Source: QHBQ01 sp038230695 | GTDB taxonomy: Bacteria; Chloroflexota; Chloroflexia; QHBQ01 | Reading direction: 5' to 3' | Assembly: GCA_038230695.1 (NCBI GenBank) | Contig: JBBRMT010000049.1 | Coordinates: 1-22,016, forward strand | DNA length: 22,016 nt | Shown: in pieces, positions 15,686-22,016 of the stretch | Layout of the letters: each line of letters starts with the position of its first letter | Position numbering within the stretch: the first letter of the stretch is position 1 | Position numbers and translations under genes: made by a program | Notes under the pieces: generated by a model | Databases searched by the model: none | Told to the model about the DNA's origin: nothing | What the model saw: the letters and a program-made list of their open reading frames with translations, nothing else

Positions 15686-16130
15686 ATGGGTTTGCCTTGC
15701 TAGTAGGACAAAGGTCGAGCCTTGACTCCCCTCCCACTGGCTAAAACTTACCAACAAATAAAAACGTTACGTAGTGCGGTGATGTGAGATAGCACGCGGC
15801 GGGCAGTGTTACCGGGGGTTGGGGGCGCAGCCCTTGCTTGCCATGCTACAATGCCTATCGTCTGCTCACCTACTGCTGAGTTTATAGCGTGAGTTGGTCT
15901 GATAGACGGATTGGTTGCACGGTTTTCACCCCACCCTGCCTTCAGCCGTGCAGCTGCCAGCGGTATTGGCACATTTACTATTCTGATAAGCATTGATGCG
16001 CTTGACCGCTCGGAGCTTCGCTCCCAACCCTCGGTAACTCGGCGAACGGCGGCTCGTCCCCCACCCCTAATGCCCTTCACCGTTTGTGGGTAAGGATAAA
16101 CCCGCTAGGAGGGATAACAGCTTAGGTACT
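15686..16130. other. Gene-free spacer upstream of the amidase
   Basis: No convincing gene is seen here. An open frame on the minus strand (15748-16080) has an Arg/Ala-biased composition and no family resemblance. The stretch contains a truncated C-rich repeat (15725-15739) and a short hairpin GGAGC-TTC-GCTCC (16012-16024). A minus-strand TATAAA lies near 15882, without a good -35 partner. The amidase promoter is presumably here but cannot be pinpointed. Confidence 0.5.
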
Positions 16131-16174
16131 CATGCCTCATGCCTCATGCCTCGCTCAAACCTCAAACCTCAAGC
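16131..16174. repeat. Heptamer arrays CATGCCT x3 and CTCAAAC x3 overlapping the FHA gene end
   Basis: CATGCCT three times (16131-16151), two bases, then CTCAAAC, CTCAAAC and CTCAAGC (16154-16174). The second array supplies the last codons and the TGA stop of the FHA gene. Confidence 0.85.
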
Positions 16175-16880
16175 CCAACCGCCCAAGATTGACGGTGTCG
16201 CCAGGGAGCAGGTTGCGCTTCTCGTTGGCGTTGAGTCGGTCGCGGTTGATGTAGCTGCCGTTAACCGAGCCGAGGTCTTCGAGGATGTACCCGCCGTTGG
16301 CCTCATGGTGGATGGCAGCGTGGCGGCGCGATACGCCCTTATCCATGCCGCCAAAGGGGGTGGTATCAATATCGGGGAACGAGTTACTGACCGCATCCTC
16401 GCGCCCGATGTAGATTACATCGCGGGGCGGCAGGGGGATCTCCGCGCCACCCTCGACCACAATCAGCCGTGCGTGGGGTGGCATCGTCATTGGCACCGGC
16501 TGGGGGGTGGATACCGGCGCGGGAGTGACGACCACTGGTGGCGGCGCAGCCTGCATTATGGGAGCGGGCGCGGCGCTGGCAACCGGCAGGGGGGTGGCAA
16601 CTCCGGCGCTCACCGGCGTGGGCGCAGTGCCAACCAGCGATGCGCCGCAGTTCTCGCAGAACACTTCGCCGGGGATGTTGGCCGCGCCGCAGACCGGGCA
16701 GATCAGACCACCGCCGGGGCCGGATTGCGCCATCGGCGCAGCGGCGGGCGCAGGGGCGGCAACCGCCGGGGCAGCAGCATCATTAGCAACAGCGGGTTGC
16801 GATTGGCCGAGCGGCGTGCCGCACTGGTCGCAAAAGCGAGCGCCAGCCGGTTGCTGGCTACCGCAGGTTGGGCAGGTCAT
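16155..16880 (-). CDS. Double zinc-ribbon protein with C-terminal FHA domain
   Basis: Predicted cytoplasmic protein of 241 residues. Two zinc-ribbon knuckle pairs occur: C3, C6, C17, C20 (CPTCG, FCDQCG) and C61, C64, C75, C78 (CPVCG, FCENCG). A long Ala/Pro-rich linker (30-135) joins them to an FHA domain (about 138-241) with GR (159-160), SRRHAAIHH (184-192) and SVNGSYINR (205-213). These are the residues that recognise phosphothreonine in the family. The ATG follows GGAGGG at about 9 nt. The last residues (LRFEV) and the TGA come from a heptamer array, yet they still resemble a normal final FHA strand. A nearby Ser/Thr kinase is a plausible partner, by inference. Confidence 0.93.
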   Translation of the reverse strand: MTCPTCGSQQPAGARFCDQCGTPLGQSQPAVANDAAAPAVAAPAPAAAPMAQSGPGGGLICPVCGAANIPGEVFCENCGASLVGTAPTPVSAGVATPLPVASAAPAPIMQAAPPPVVVTPAPVSTPQPVPMTMPPHARLIVVEGGAEIPLPPRDVIYIGREDAVSNSFPDIDTTPFGGMDKGVSRRHAAIHHEANGGYILEDLGSVNGSYINRDRLNANEKRNLLPGDTVNLGRLGLRFEV

Positions 16881-16939
16881 GGGCGATTACCCTCCTTAGC
16901 AATACTCTCTGGGTGATTGTCTCTATCCTTCGCAGCCAC

Positions 16940-16968
16940 ATTATAACCGCTGGGTGGGGTTGCGTCAA
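16940..16968 (-). promoter_or_regulatory. Sigma70-type promoter of the FHA gene
   Basis: On the minus strand TTGACG (16968-16963) and TATAAT (16945-16940) have 17-nt spacing. Transcription would start near 16933, about 53 nt before the ATG. Confidence 0.8.
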
Positions 16969-17024
16969 ACGGCATGGATGAGCAGCCACATCGGTTGGTG
17001 AGTTGGCGCACCCGGAGTGCTGGG

Positions 17025-17062
17025 AAAAAGAATACGCCCTGCAGCACAACCGTGCAGGGCGT
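17025..17062 (-). terminator. Rho-independent terminator of the lipoprotein transcript
   Basis: On the minus strand ACGCCCTGCA (17062-17053) pairs with TGCAGGGCGT (17043-17034) around a 9-nt loop, followed by ATTCTTTTTC. It lies 28 nt after the lipoprotein stop. Confidence 0.9.
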
Positions 17063-17089
17063 GGCGGCGTTCCATCCTTCTATACTGCG

Positions 17090-17860
17090 TTACGGCGAAA
17101 CCCATTGGCAGGTGGCGATGTCGAAAACGAAGGTGTTGGGCTTGGCGTTGCCATCAGCAGCGCCGAGGATGAAGCGCGTGCCTTGTACTTCGTTGACCCT
17201 TACTGCCCCGACCATCGCTGGTGTGTCATAAGAAGCAGTATTACGTCCAATGCACGCCACCTCGATGTATCCCTGTCGCACATCGGCGCTACGCCCACGC
17301 CTGCCGGCTTTGGCTCCAACCAGATTGTCATTTACCAGCCAGTAACCACAGGAGATAGGGACATTGTGCTGCATATTAGGGAGCGAGGGACACTGGTATA
17401 GACCTGGCCCAAGTGTGGGGATCGGTGCTGGCGTGTCGGTCGGATAGTCAGCGGGAAAGGTTGGTGGAGGGGTCAGTGCTGATTGGGTTAGCATATCGGA
17501 ATAATTCCTCACGACTATATCATCGGATGCAGCTTGTGTAGGAAGGGCATCATCATCGGCAACGATTTGAGGCGATGTTCCCATCGCTCTAGCCCTAAAC
17601 GCAAGTGTAGTAGCGGTAGCTGCGACGGCAGCAGTGGAGATAGGAGGCGGAGTGCTAGTGAGTAGAGGCGGTGCACTAGCAATGGCTGTAACGAAAGGGA
17701 AACTGGATGGTGGTGTTATGACCATATGAGAGCTTGAGACGGCATTGCTGGTTGTCTGTCCGGGCGCATCACAGGCAAGTAGGACAACGGAAATCAGCAA
17801 TGCTGCTATAAGCTCAGGCAAATGCTGGGGTAGTCTTTGCCATAGCCTGAGTTCGTTCAT
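17090..17860 (-). CDS. Predicted lipoprotein of unknown function
   Basis: 256 residues, starting at an ATG with GGAGG 6 nt upstream. The N-terminus carries a hydrophobic stretch ending LLISVVLLAC, a lipobox with C30, so the mature protein should be lipid-anchored on the outer face of the membrane. A Ser/Thr/Pro-rich region (about 31-150) is followed by a compact C-terminal domain (about 150-256) with four cysteines (LYQCPSLP, ISCGYW, EVACIGR, ATCQWVS). I do not recognise the family. It starts 51 nt after the stop of the propeller gene, with no terminator between, so the two are probably co-transcribed. Confidence 0.75.
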   Translation of the reverse strand: MNELRLWQRLPQHLPELIAALLISVVLLACDAPGQTTSNAVSSSHMVITPPSSFPFVTAIASAPPLLTSTPPPISTAAVAATATTLAFRARAMGTSPQIVADDDALPTQAASDDIVVRNYSDMLTQSALTPPPTFPADYPTDTPAPIPTLGPGLYQCPSLPNMQHNVPISCGYWLVNDNLVGAKAGRRGRSADVRQGYIEVACIGRNTASYDTPAMVGAVRVNEVQGTRFILGAADGNAKPNTFVFDIATCQWVSP

Positions 17861-17911
17861 AAGTAGCCTCCTTAGCCGTTAGGCTGAAACACAAGCTTGC
17901 ACACTCAATGC

Positions 17912-20176
17912 TCATGGAGTGGGTGTTACACAGCCTGGATAATTACCGATACTACAGGTGAAGTCCGTCGAGTATTGGGGGTCGCTCTGATTGGTTGCAG
18001 CATCAGAGTCGAGTTCCAACCAGAGTACCTGCCATGCCTGCTGTGGGTTGAACTCACCCGTAGGGGTGGGTAGGCAAGACCCAGATTGACATTCGGTAGT
18101 CTCCCCGGCAAAATCCTTCTGTGGGCCATACTGCTCATAGCCCCAGCGTTTCACCAGATACCACTCTCTAGCGTATAGGTTCAGGTAAAGCTCGGGCAGC
18201 GCCCTTGCTCGATATATACCCGTAGCTATTGTGTAATCTTTATCTACAGACCAAACCGAGCATGGCAGGCTTGAGGGTAGTGGGGTTGGGGTAGGGTATG
18301 GAGGGCAAGGATAGGCATCAAGACTGCCAAAGTCGTAGTAATCAGATACACCTTGGTTGCTGTACCCTGTTGCCCAGGTCGCTACAGGTGGGAACCCAGC
18401 ATCAGGGGGCATTGTCGGGGTGGGTGTAAGAGTGCCTTCTGGCTGCGCGGGTATCGCATAGTCAGGTTCTGCATCAATCGCGGCGGCGAAGGAAACCTCA
18501 GGGTTGGCGCGGAAGTCGAACTGAATCTGCTTTATCATTGCCGCCCATGCCTGAGCGTGGGCAGTGGTCAACTCGGCAGGCGAATACTGGCTATCATTAT
18601 TTATCCCTGGGGCAATAATCAGCGGCGGTCCGGGTGCGCCATTTCGGCAGACAATGTACCCATAAGCGAAGCTCTCTACCGCGCCAAAGATGTCACTGCC
18701 GCCATAGGGGTGATGAATGTATGCCTGTTGGAGTGAGCCAATCAGCAGTGTACCATACGGGGATACAGGATCACCCCAGTTTTTGGGTTTGCCGTAGTCA
18801 AGGATGAGCAGACCCACCTCACCATGAGTGGTTAGATCCTGGGCCGCATTGCATCCTTGCTGCTTGTGCATATGGTAATCAAGAGAGTTTTCGTAGATGC
18901 TGGTGGTGGTAAGCGGAGCGGTGGGCGCAGTAATATCCTCTACCAACGATTGCGCCGCTGGCGTAGGTGTGCCAGCATTTCTGTAGTTGCCCGCTGACCA
19001 TATGCTCGTGATGGGGATCTGGGAGTTAAAGGATTGAGCTTGGGCCGCCACGCTGAGTAGCTGGTTGCCAAACGTGCCAGGGCTGGGGCTGTCGTTGATG
19101 TCCCACTTGCTGATGTCGTTGAAGGTGCTGCCGTGCCAGTGCATGATGATTGGCTGAGAGGCCGCAAGTAGATCCGTAGGATGACCAAGACCGATACCAG
19201 AGCCAAACGTCGACGTTACTGTATCATCCGCGCCCCACACTCCCCATATGGCAGAGGGTGATACTCGCGGGGTAGGGGTACTACATTGAGGACTGCTCTT
19301 AGCACCGGAGGGGCTACAAACCGAGGCATACTGCACGCCGACCGCCCACACATCCCGCTCTCGTGTAACAAACACGCTCTTCAGTTCGACGTTGGGTAGA
19401 GGGGGAGCAGGAAGCTGGCTTACGTCGGCTACCGACCAACCATGCCCATCGTAGTGCATAATCAATGGCTTGTACAAAGTGCCAATCTTCTGTGCGCCAA
19501 CTGCCCAAATGTCGTCTTGGCTGTAAACATCCACGCCATTCAGGTAAGAATCCGAGGTGAAGGTAGGGACCGGCACCGGCGTTCCCCAGCTACTCCCGCC
19601 AGTGTAGTTGGCAACGAGCGGGCGGCGATCGGTCGGCGGGCTGTTGGATGCGCTGAAACCCACTGCCCAGATGTTGTTGCTGTTGACGACCGCAACGCTG
19701 GCTAGAGCGCTAAATATGCTTGAGCCGTTGAGAAGAGAGGTATTCATCTCGGTGCAACTGGATGTCCCGCATTGTTCGGCAAGCACCTTGTCCTGATAGT
19801 CGGTGGGTGGACCAGGGTTATATGCTCCTACTGCGACTACGTTTGCGCCGCCAGGTAGGTGCGCAACGCCGTTCAAAACATTACCAACGCTTAGAGGGTG
19901 ATTAGCGCCAGCAAACTCTGTCCAACTGGTGCCGTTGTAATATTCAAGGAATGTGCATTGGGTGCAGGAAGGGGTAGGAGTACCTACAGGGGTGGGAGTG
20001 GCTGATACATAATAAGCGCCCACTGCCCATACCCTACTTGAGGAAGCAGCCACTACTGCAGCCAGGCCTGCATAGCTACCCGGGTTCGCTATGGGATATG
20101 TTTGCCAGGTTGTGCCATTCCAGTGATCTATGTTTGGGTTGCCGCCTTGATCAGTGTTGTCATGCTCACCAACCAC
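17912..20176 (-). CDS. Large beta-propeller protein (VWAVG repeats) with C-terminal domain of unknown function
   Basis: 754 residues from the first clear start codon, a GTG at 20176, ending with TGA at 17912-17914. At least five repeats contain a W-[AS]-[VA]-G core (RVWAVGAYY, NIWAVGFSA, DIWAVGAQK, DVWAVGVQY, SIWSAGNYR), implying propeller blades. The C-terminal 370 residues include LLILDYGKPKNWG, IIAPGINNDS and AAIDAEPDYA, suggestive of a barrel-type hydrolase-like domain, but no family is assigned. Many TPTP linkers indicate an exported protein. The GTG lacks a ribosome-binding site, and blade-like sequence (GITVVNTNDVWVVGEHDN) continues upstream of it to 20326. The true start is therefore the signal peptide at 20428, now separated by a TAG (see next entry). 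Confidence 0.7.
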   Translation of the reverse strand: MVGEHDNTDQGGNPNIDHWNGTTWQTYPIANPGSYAGLAAVVAASSSRVWAVGAYYVSATPTPVGTPTPSCTQCTFLEYYNGTSWTEFAGANHPLSVGNVLNGVAHLPGGANVVAVGAYNPGPPTDYQDKVLAEQCGTSSCTEMNTSLLNGSSIFSALASVAVVNSNNIWAVGFSASNSPPTDRRPLVANYTGGSSWGTPVPVPTFTSDSYLNGVDVYSQDDIWAVGAQKIGTLYKPLIMHYDGHGWSVADVSQLPAPPLPNVELKSVFVTRERDVWAVGVQYASVCSPSGAKSSPQCSTPTPRVSPSAIWGVWGADDTVTSTFGSGIGLGHPTDLLAASQPIIMHWHGSTFNDISKWDINDSPSPGTFGNQLLSVAAQAQSFNSQIPITSIWSAGNYRNAGTPTPAAQSLVEDITAPTAPLTTTSIYENSLDYHMHKQQGCNAAQDLTTHGEVGLLILDYGKPKNWGDPVSPYGTLLIGSLQQAYIHHPYGGSDIFGAVESFAYGYIVCRNGAPGPPLIIAPGINNDSQYSPAELTTAHAQAWAAMIKQIQFDFRANPEVSFAAAIDAEPDYAIPAQPEGTLTPTPTMPPDAGFPPVATWATGYSNQGVSDYYDFGSLDAYPCPPYPTPTPLPSSLPCSVWSVDKDYTIATGIYRARALPELYLNLYAREWYLVKRWGYEQYGPQKDFAGETTECQSGSCLPTPTGEFNPQQAWQVLWLELDSDAATNQSDPQYSTDFTCSIGNYPGCVTPTP

Positions 20177-20311
20177 CCAAACATCATTGGTGTTTACAAC
20201 AGTAATACCTTGTAGCTGATTGTCACCTGAATGTTGAAGGGTTGAGCTAGTACACCAATGTGAAGCGGGTGTCGTGCTGCATATGGTAGCCGCTGCTGGA
20301 GCCTCTACCTT

Positions 20312-20346
20312 GGCTCCAGACTGGAGCTATGCTCCAGTCTGGAGCC
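20312..20346. repeat. Perfect 16-bp hairpin made of two palindromic 18-nt units
   Basis: Arms 20312-20327 and 20331-20346 are perfectly complementary around a TAT loop. Each arm is itself a small palindrome (GCTCCAG-N-CTGGAGC). On the coding strand two 18-nt units encode LQTGA-stop and LQSGAK. Confidence 0.9.
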
Positions 20347-20428
20347 CTTGGTTGCTGGCTATGGCGACCCCGAGCAAAGTTGCGCTAAAGATCACGACCA
20401 TAACCGGGGTCAGTTTCAAGAGTCTCAT
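20327..20428 (-). pseudogene. Signal-peptide 5' end of the propeller gene, cut off by an in-frame TAG
   Basis: An ATG at 20428 with AGGAG 7 nt upstream opens MRLLKLTPVMVVIFSATLLG, followed by VAIASNQ: a clear signal peptide. The frame is the same as that of the 754-residue protein downstream. After 33 codons a TAG (20329-20327) interrupts it. The next codons continue as LQSGAKVEAPAAAT into the propeller. With this stop the 838-codon gene would give only a 33-residue peptide, so the gene is either recently inactivated, read through, or internally reinitiated without export. Confidence 0.75.
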
Positions 20429-20522
20429 TTTAGCTCTCCTTCGCTAATGGCTTCGTTCAGTCTTGCCCGCAGCCAGACTCAGTTTCCGTTCATGTTACCC
20501 ATGTCCTGTTCATCTCACTACG

Positions 20523-20551
20523 ATTATACTCTATGCCGCTGAATTATGCAA
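20523..20551 (-). promoter_or_regulatory. Sigma70-type promoter of the propeller/lipoprotein genes
   Basis: On the minus strand TTGCAT (20551-20546) and a perfect TATAAT (20528-20523) have 17-nt spacing. The transcript would start near 20516 and reach the ATG at 20428 after about 88 nt. The intact promoter and ribosome-binding site support 20428 as the original start. Confidence 0.75.
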
Positions 20552-20594
20552 TAGGTAGGCCACTGGATTTTCGCTATATCCCGCTGAAGCAGCA

Positions 20595-20719
20595 GAACTT
20601 TGCCCTGTATATTACAAATGAGATGGGTGACTCGTTGGCAAATGTGGCAAAGTTCCTGTTTCGTCTAACCGATCTTGCTTGGCTGGCTTGACAAATGTGC
20701 CTGAAAGTGGTACATTTGT
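20595..20719 (+). promoter_or_regulatory. mutL promoter with inverted repeats in a divergent spacer
   Basis: TTGACA (20688-20693) and TACATT (20711-20716) have 17-nt spacing. ACAAATGT (20691-20698) is inversely repeated as ACATTTGT (20712-20719), so the two arms cover the -35 and -10 boxes like an operator. Further upstream GAACTTTGCC (20595-20604) is inversely repeated at 20646-20655. No gene is seen in 20429-20773; the spacer holds only the divergent promoters and these repeats. Confidence 0.65.
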
Positions 20720-20773
20720 GCTAACCAGAAGCTGAGTGAACCTGCGTACAGACCAGAAAAGAGAGTGAAAAGA

Positions 20774-22016
20774 GTGCCGATTAAGATATTGCCTTCCGAT
20801 ATTGCGATCAAGATTGCCGCTGGCGAGGTGGTGGAGCGGCCATCAGCGGTGGTCAAGGAGTTGCTCGACAACGCGGTTGATGCGGGCGCTCACAACATTC
20901 GCGTGGAGGTGCGCGGCGGTGGGCAGCAGCAGATCAGGGTGATGGACGATGGCAGCGGCATCCCCGCCGATGAGATGGAGACCGCCTTCCAGCGCCACGC
21001 CACCTCCAAAATTGGCGAACTGGCCGACCTGTTCAAGATTAACACGCTTGGCTTTCGCGGCGAGGCGCTGCCCAGCATTGCCAGTGTGAGCAAGACCAGC
21101 ATGGTGAGCCGCACCGATGCTGATACGAATGGCACCGAGGTCACGTTCGAGGGCGGCGTGCTGCGTAAGCGCGAACCGCGGGGCGCACCGCGCGGCACCA
21201 TCGTCACGGTCAGCGACCTGTTCTACAATGTGCCAGCGCGACAGAAGTTTCTCAAGTCGGTGGCGGCGGAGAGCGGGCAGATCAGCAGCATCGTCAGTCA
21301 GTACGCCCTGGCCTACCCCACCATTCGCTTCAGTCTCACCCTCGACGGGCGCACCGCATTTCAGTCCACTGGAAGCGGCGATTTGCTCGATGCCATCACC
21401 CAGGTATACGGCGCGGATATTAGTAAAGCGATGCTGCCGGTAGGCAAGCTACGTGCGACGCAGAGCGACGACAATGAGCAACCAGCCAACGATGCCGATG
21501 CCGAGACCGGCGAGATGCCAATCAGCGAGGATGACCTGTGGCAAATCGGCGAGAACGGTGTGGCCGAGCGCCGCGCCCGCTACAGTGTGGAGAAGAAGAC
21601 CATCCCGCTGCCCAGAGTGTGGGGCTATGTCAGCCAACCCACCATGACCCGTGCCAATCGCCAGTACATCAACTTCTTCGTCAACCACCGCACCGTACAG
21701 AGCCGCACCCTCGGCTACGCAGTGGAGGAGGCGTATCATACGCTGCTGATGAGTGGGCGACATCCCGTCGCGGTGCTGAACATCGAACTCGACCCCGCCA
21801 ACGTAGATGCCAATGTGCATCCCCAGAAGGTGGAGGTGAAGTTCGCCGATGAGCGCGGCGCGTTCATCGCGGTACAGCGGGCGGTGCGTGAGGCGTTGGC
21901 CGCTTACACCGCCGTGCCGAACATGAATCCGACCAAACGCGAGACCGAGCAGGATGGCGCGGACCAGGGCGAACTCCGCTACGGCCCTACGTTCGAGGCG
22001 CGGCCCATGCCGCTGC
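20774..22016 (+). CDS. mutL: DNA mismatch repair protein MutL, N-terminal part
   Basis: The frame runs off the right edge, giving 414 codons. MutL is an ATPase that couples mismatch recognition by MutS to strand removal. I chose the GTG at 20774 because the protein then opens as (M)PIKILPSDIAIKIAAGEVVE, the family's usual N-terminus. A GTG 9 nt upstream is possible, and the ribosome-binding site is weak. GHKL ATPase motifs are ELLDNAVDAGA, MDDGSGIP, RHATSKI, LGFRGEALPSIASVS and GTIVTVSDLFYNVPAR. The transducer domain contains FFVNHRTVQ and NVHPQKVEVKF. An acidic insertion (SDDNEQPANDADAETGE and following) at about residues 236-270 lengthens the region before the transducer domain. The C-terminal dimerisation/endonuclease part lies outside the window. 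Confidence 0.97.
   Translation, partial: MPIKILPSDIAIKIAAGEVVERPSAVVKELLDNAVDAGAHNIRVEVRGGGQQQIRVMDDGSGIPADEMETAFQRHATSKIGELADLFKINTLGFRGEALPSIASVSKTSMVSRTDADTNGTEVTFEGGVLRKREPRGAPRGTIVTVSDLFYNVPARQKFLKSVAAESGQISSIVSQYALAYPTIRFSLTLDGRTAFQSTGSGDLLDAITQVYGADISKAMLPVGKLRATQSDDNEQPANDADAETGEMPISEDDLWQIGENGVAERRARYSVEKKTIPLPRVWGYVSQPTMTRANRQYINFFVNHRTVQSRTLGYAVEEAYHTLLMSGRHPVAVLNIELDPANVDANVHPQKVEVKFADERGAFIAVQRAVREALAAYTAVPNMNPTKRETEQDGADQGELRYGPTFEARPMPL

Noticed and set aside
15748..16080. Minus-strand open frame of 110 codons upstream of the amidase
   Set aside because: Composition is biased to Arg/Ala, there is no recognisable domain or ribosome-binding site, and part of it overlaps repeat sequence.
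8872..16174. Heptamer arrays considered as CRISPR-like
   Set aside because: Units of 7 nt without spacers and no cas genes; they do not fit a CRISPR array.
20327..20329. Reassignment of TAG to an amino acid in this organism
   Set aside because: TAG ends the kinase frame (9326-9328) and the glycosyltransferase gene (8203-8205) at sensible positions, so TAG works as a stop here.
20308..20351. CCTTGG direct repeats flanking the palindrome, as a target-site duplication of an inserted element
   Set aside because: Removing the insert with one copy would delete 38 nt and break the frame between the signal peptide and the propeller, whereas duplication of an 18-nt unit keeps the frame and explains the TAG with one substitution.
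1..22016. tRNA, rRNA, transposase or phage genes
   Set aside because: None was recognised when reading both strands; the repeats present are non-coding families without an identified mobilising enzyme.

Overview
The window looks like chromosomal DNA of a free-living bacterium with fairly high G+C. A Chloroflexota lineage is the best guess. This is inferred from the mix of secreted proteins with Thr/Pro-rich linkers and S-layer-homology (SLH) repeats, a Ser/Thr kinase with a PQQ-type propeller, a zinc-ribbon/FHA protein, and abundant short dispersed repeats. No rRNA, tRNA, phage, transposase or CRISPR array was seen, so the assignment rests on gene style alone.

Layout. (1) 1-2940, plus strand: the SLH tail of one secreted protein, a terminator, a repeat-filled spacer, then a complete secreted sialidase-like (Asp-box) protein with three C-terminal SLH repeats. 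The two tails are paralogous. (2) 3087-8197, plus strand: a peptide-type (Dpp/Opp) ABC importer with two permeases and two ATPases. Each half has its own near-consensus sigma70 promoter with 17-nt spacing, and a terminator ends the cluster. No substrate-binding protein gene lies in the window. (3) 8203-16880, minus strand: a cell-envelope and signalling group. In transcription order it holds a zinc-ribbon/FHA protein, an N-acetylmuramoyl-L-alanine amidase, a 1828-codon frame joining a multispanning membrane protein to a Ser/Thr kinase with a PQQ-like ectodomain, and a family 2 glycosyltransferase overlapping it by 14 nt. (4) 17025-20551, minus strand: a lipoprotein and a large secreted beta-propeller protein whose signal peptide is cut off by one in-frame TAG inside a perfect hairpin. 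(5) 20688-end, plus strand: a promoter and the 5' part of mutL.

The most unusual aspect is the repeat content of region 3. Three families recur: heptanucleotide tandem arrays of about five units (35 nt), a 26-nt palindromic element (GTAGGGG...CCCTG), and a C-rich hairpin element (CTCCCCTCCC...GGGAGGGG). They lie at gene edges and also, translated in frame, inside the glycosyltransferase and the membrane protein/kinase frame. One repeat pair sits exactly at the junction between the membrane protein and the kinase, and may have fused two formerly separate genes. Other arrays supply the first residues of the membrane protein and the stop codon of the FHA gene.

Functionally, the kinase, the FHA protein (a phosphothreonine reader), the amidase and the glycosyltransferase would fit a phospho-signalling module tied to envelope synthesis. 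This is inference from neighbourhood.
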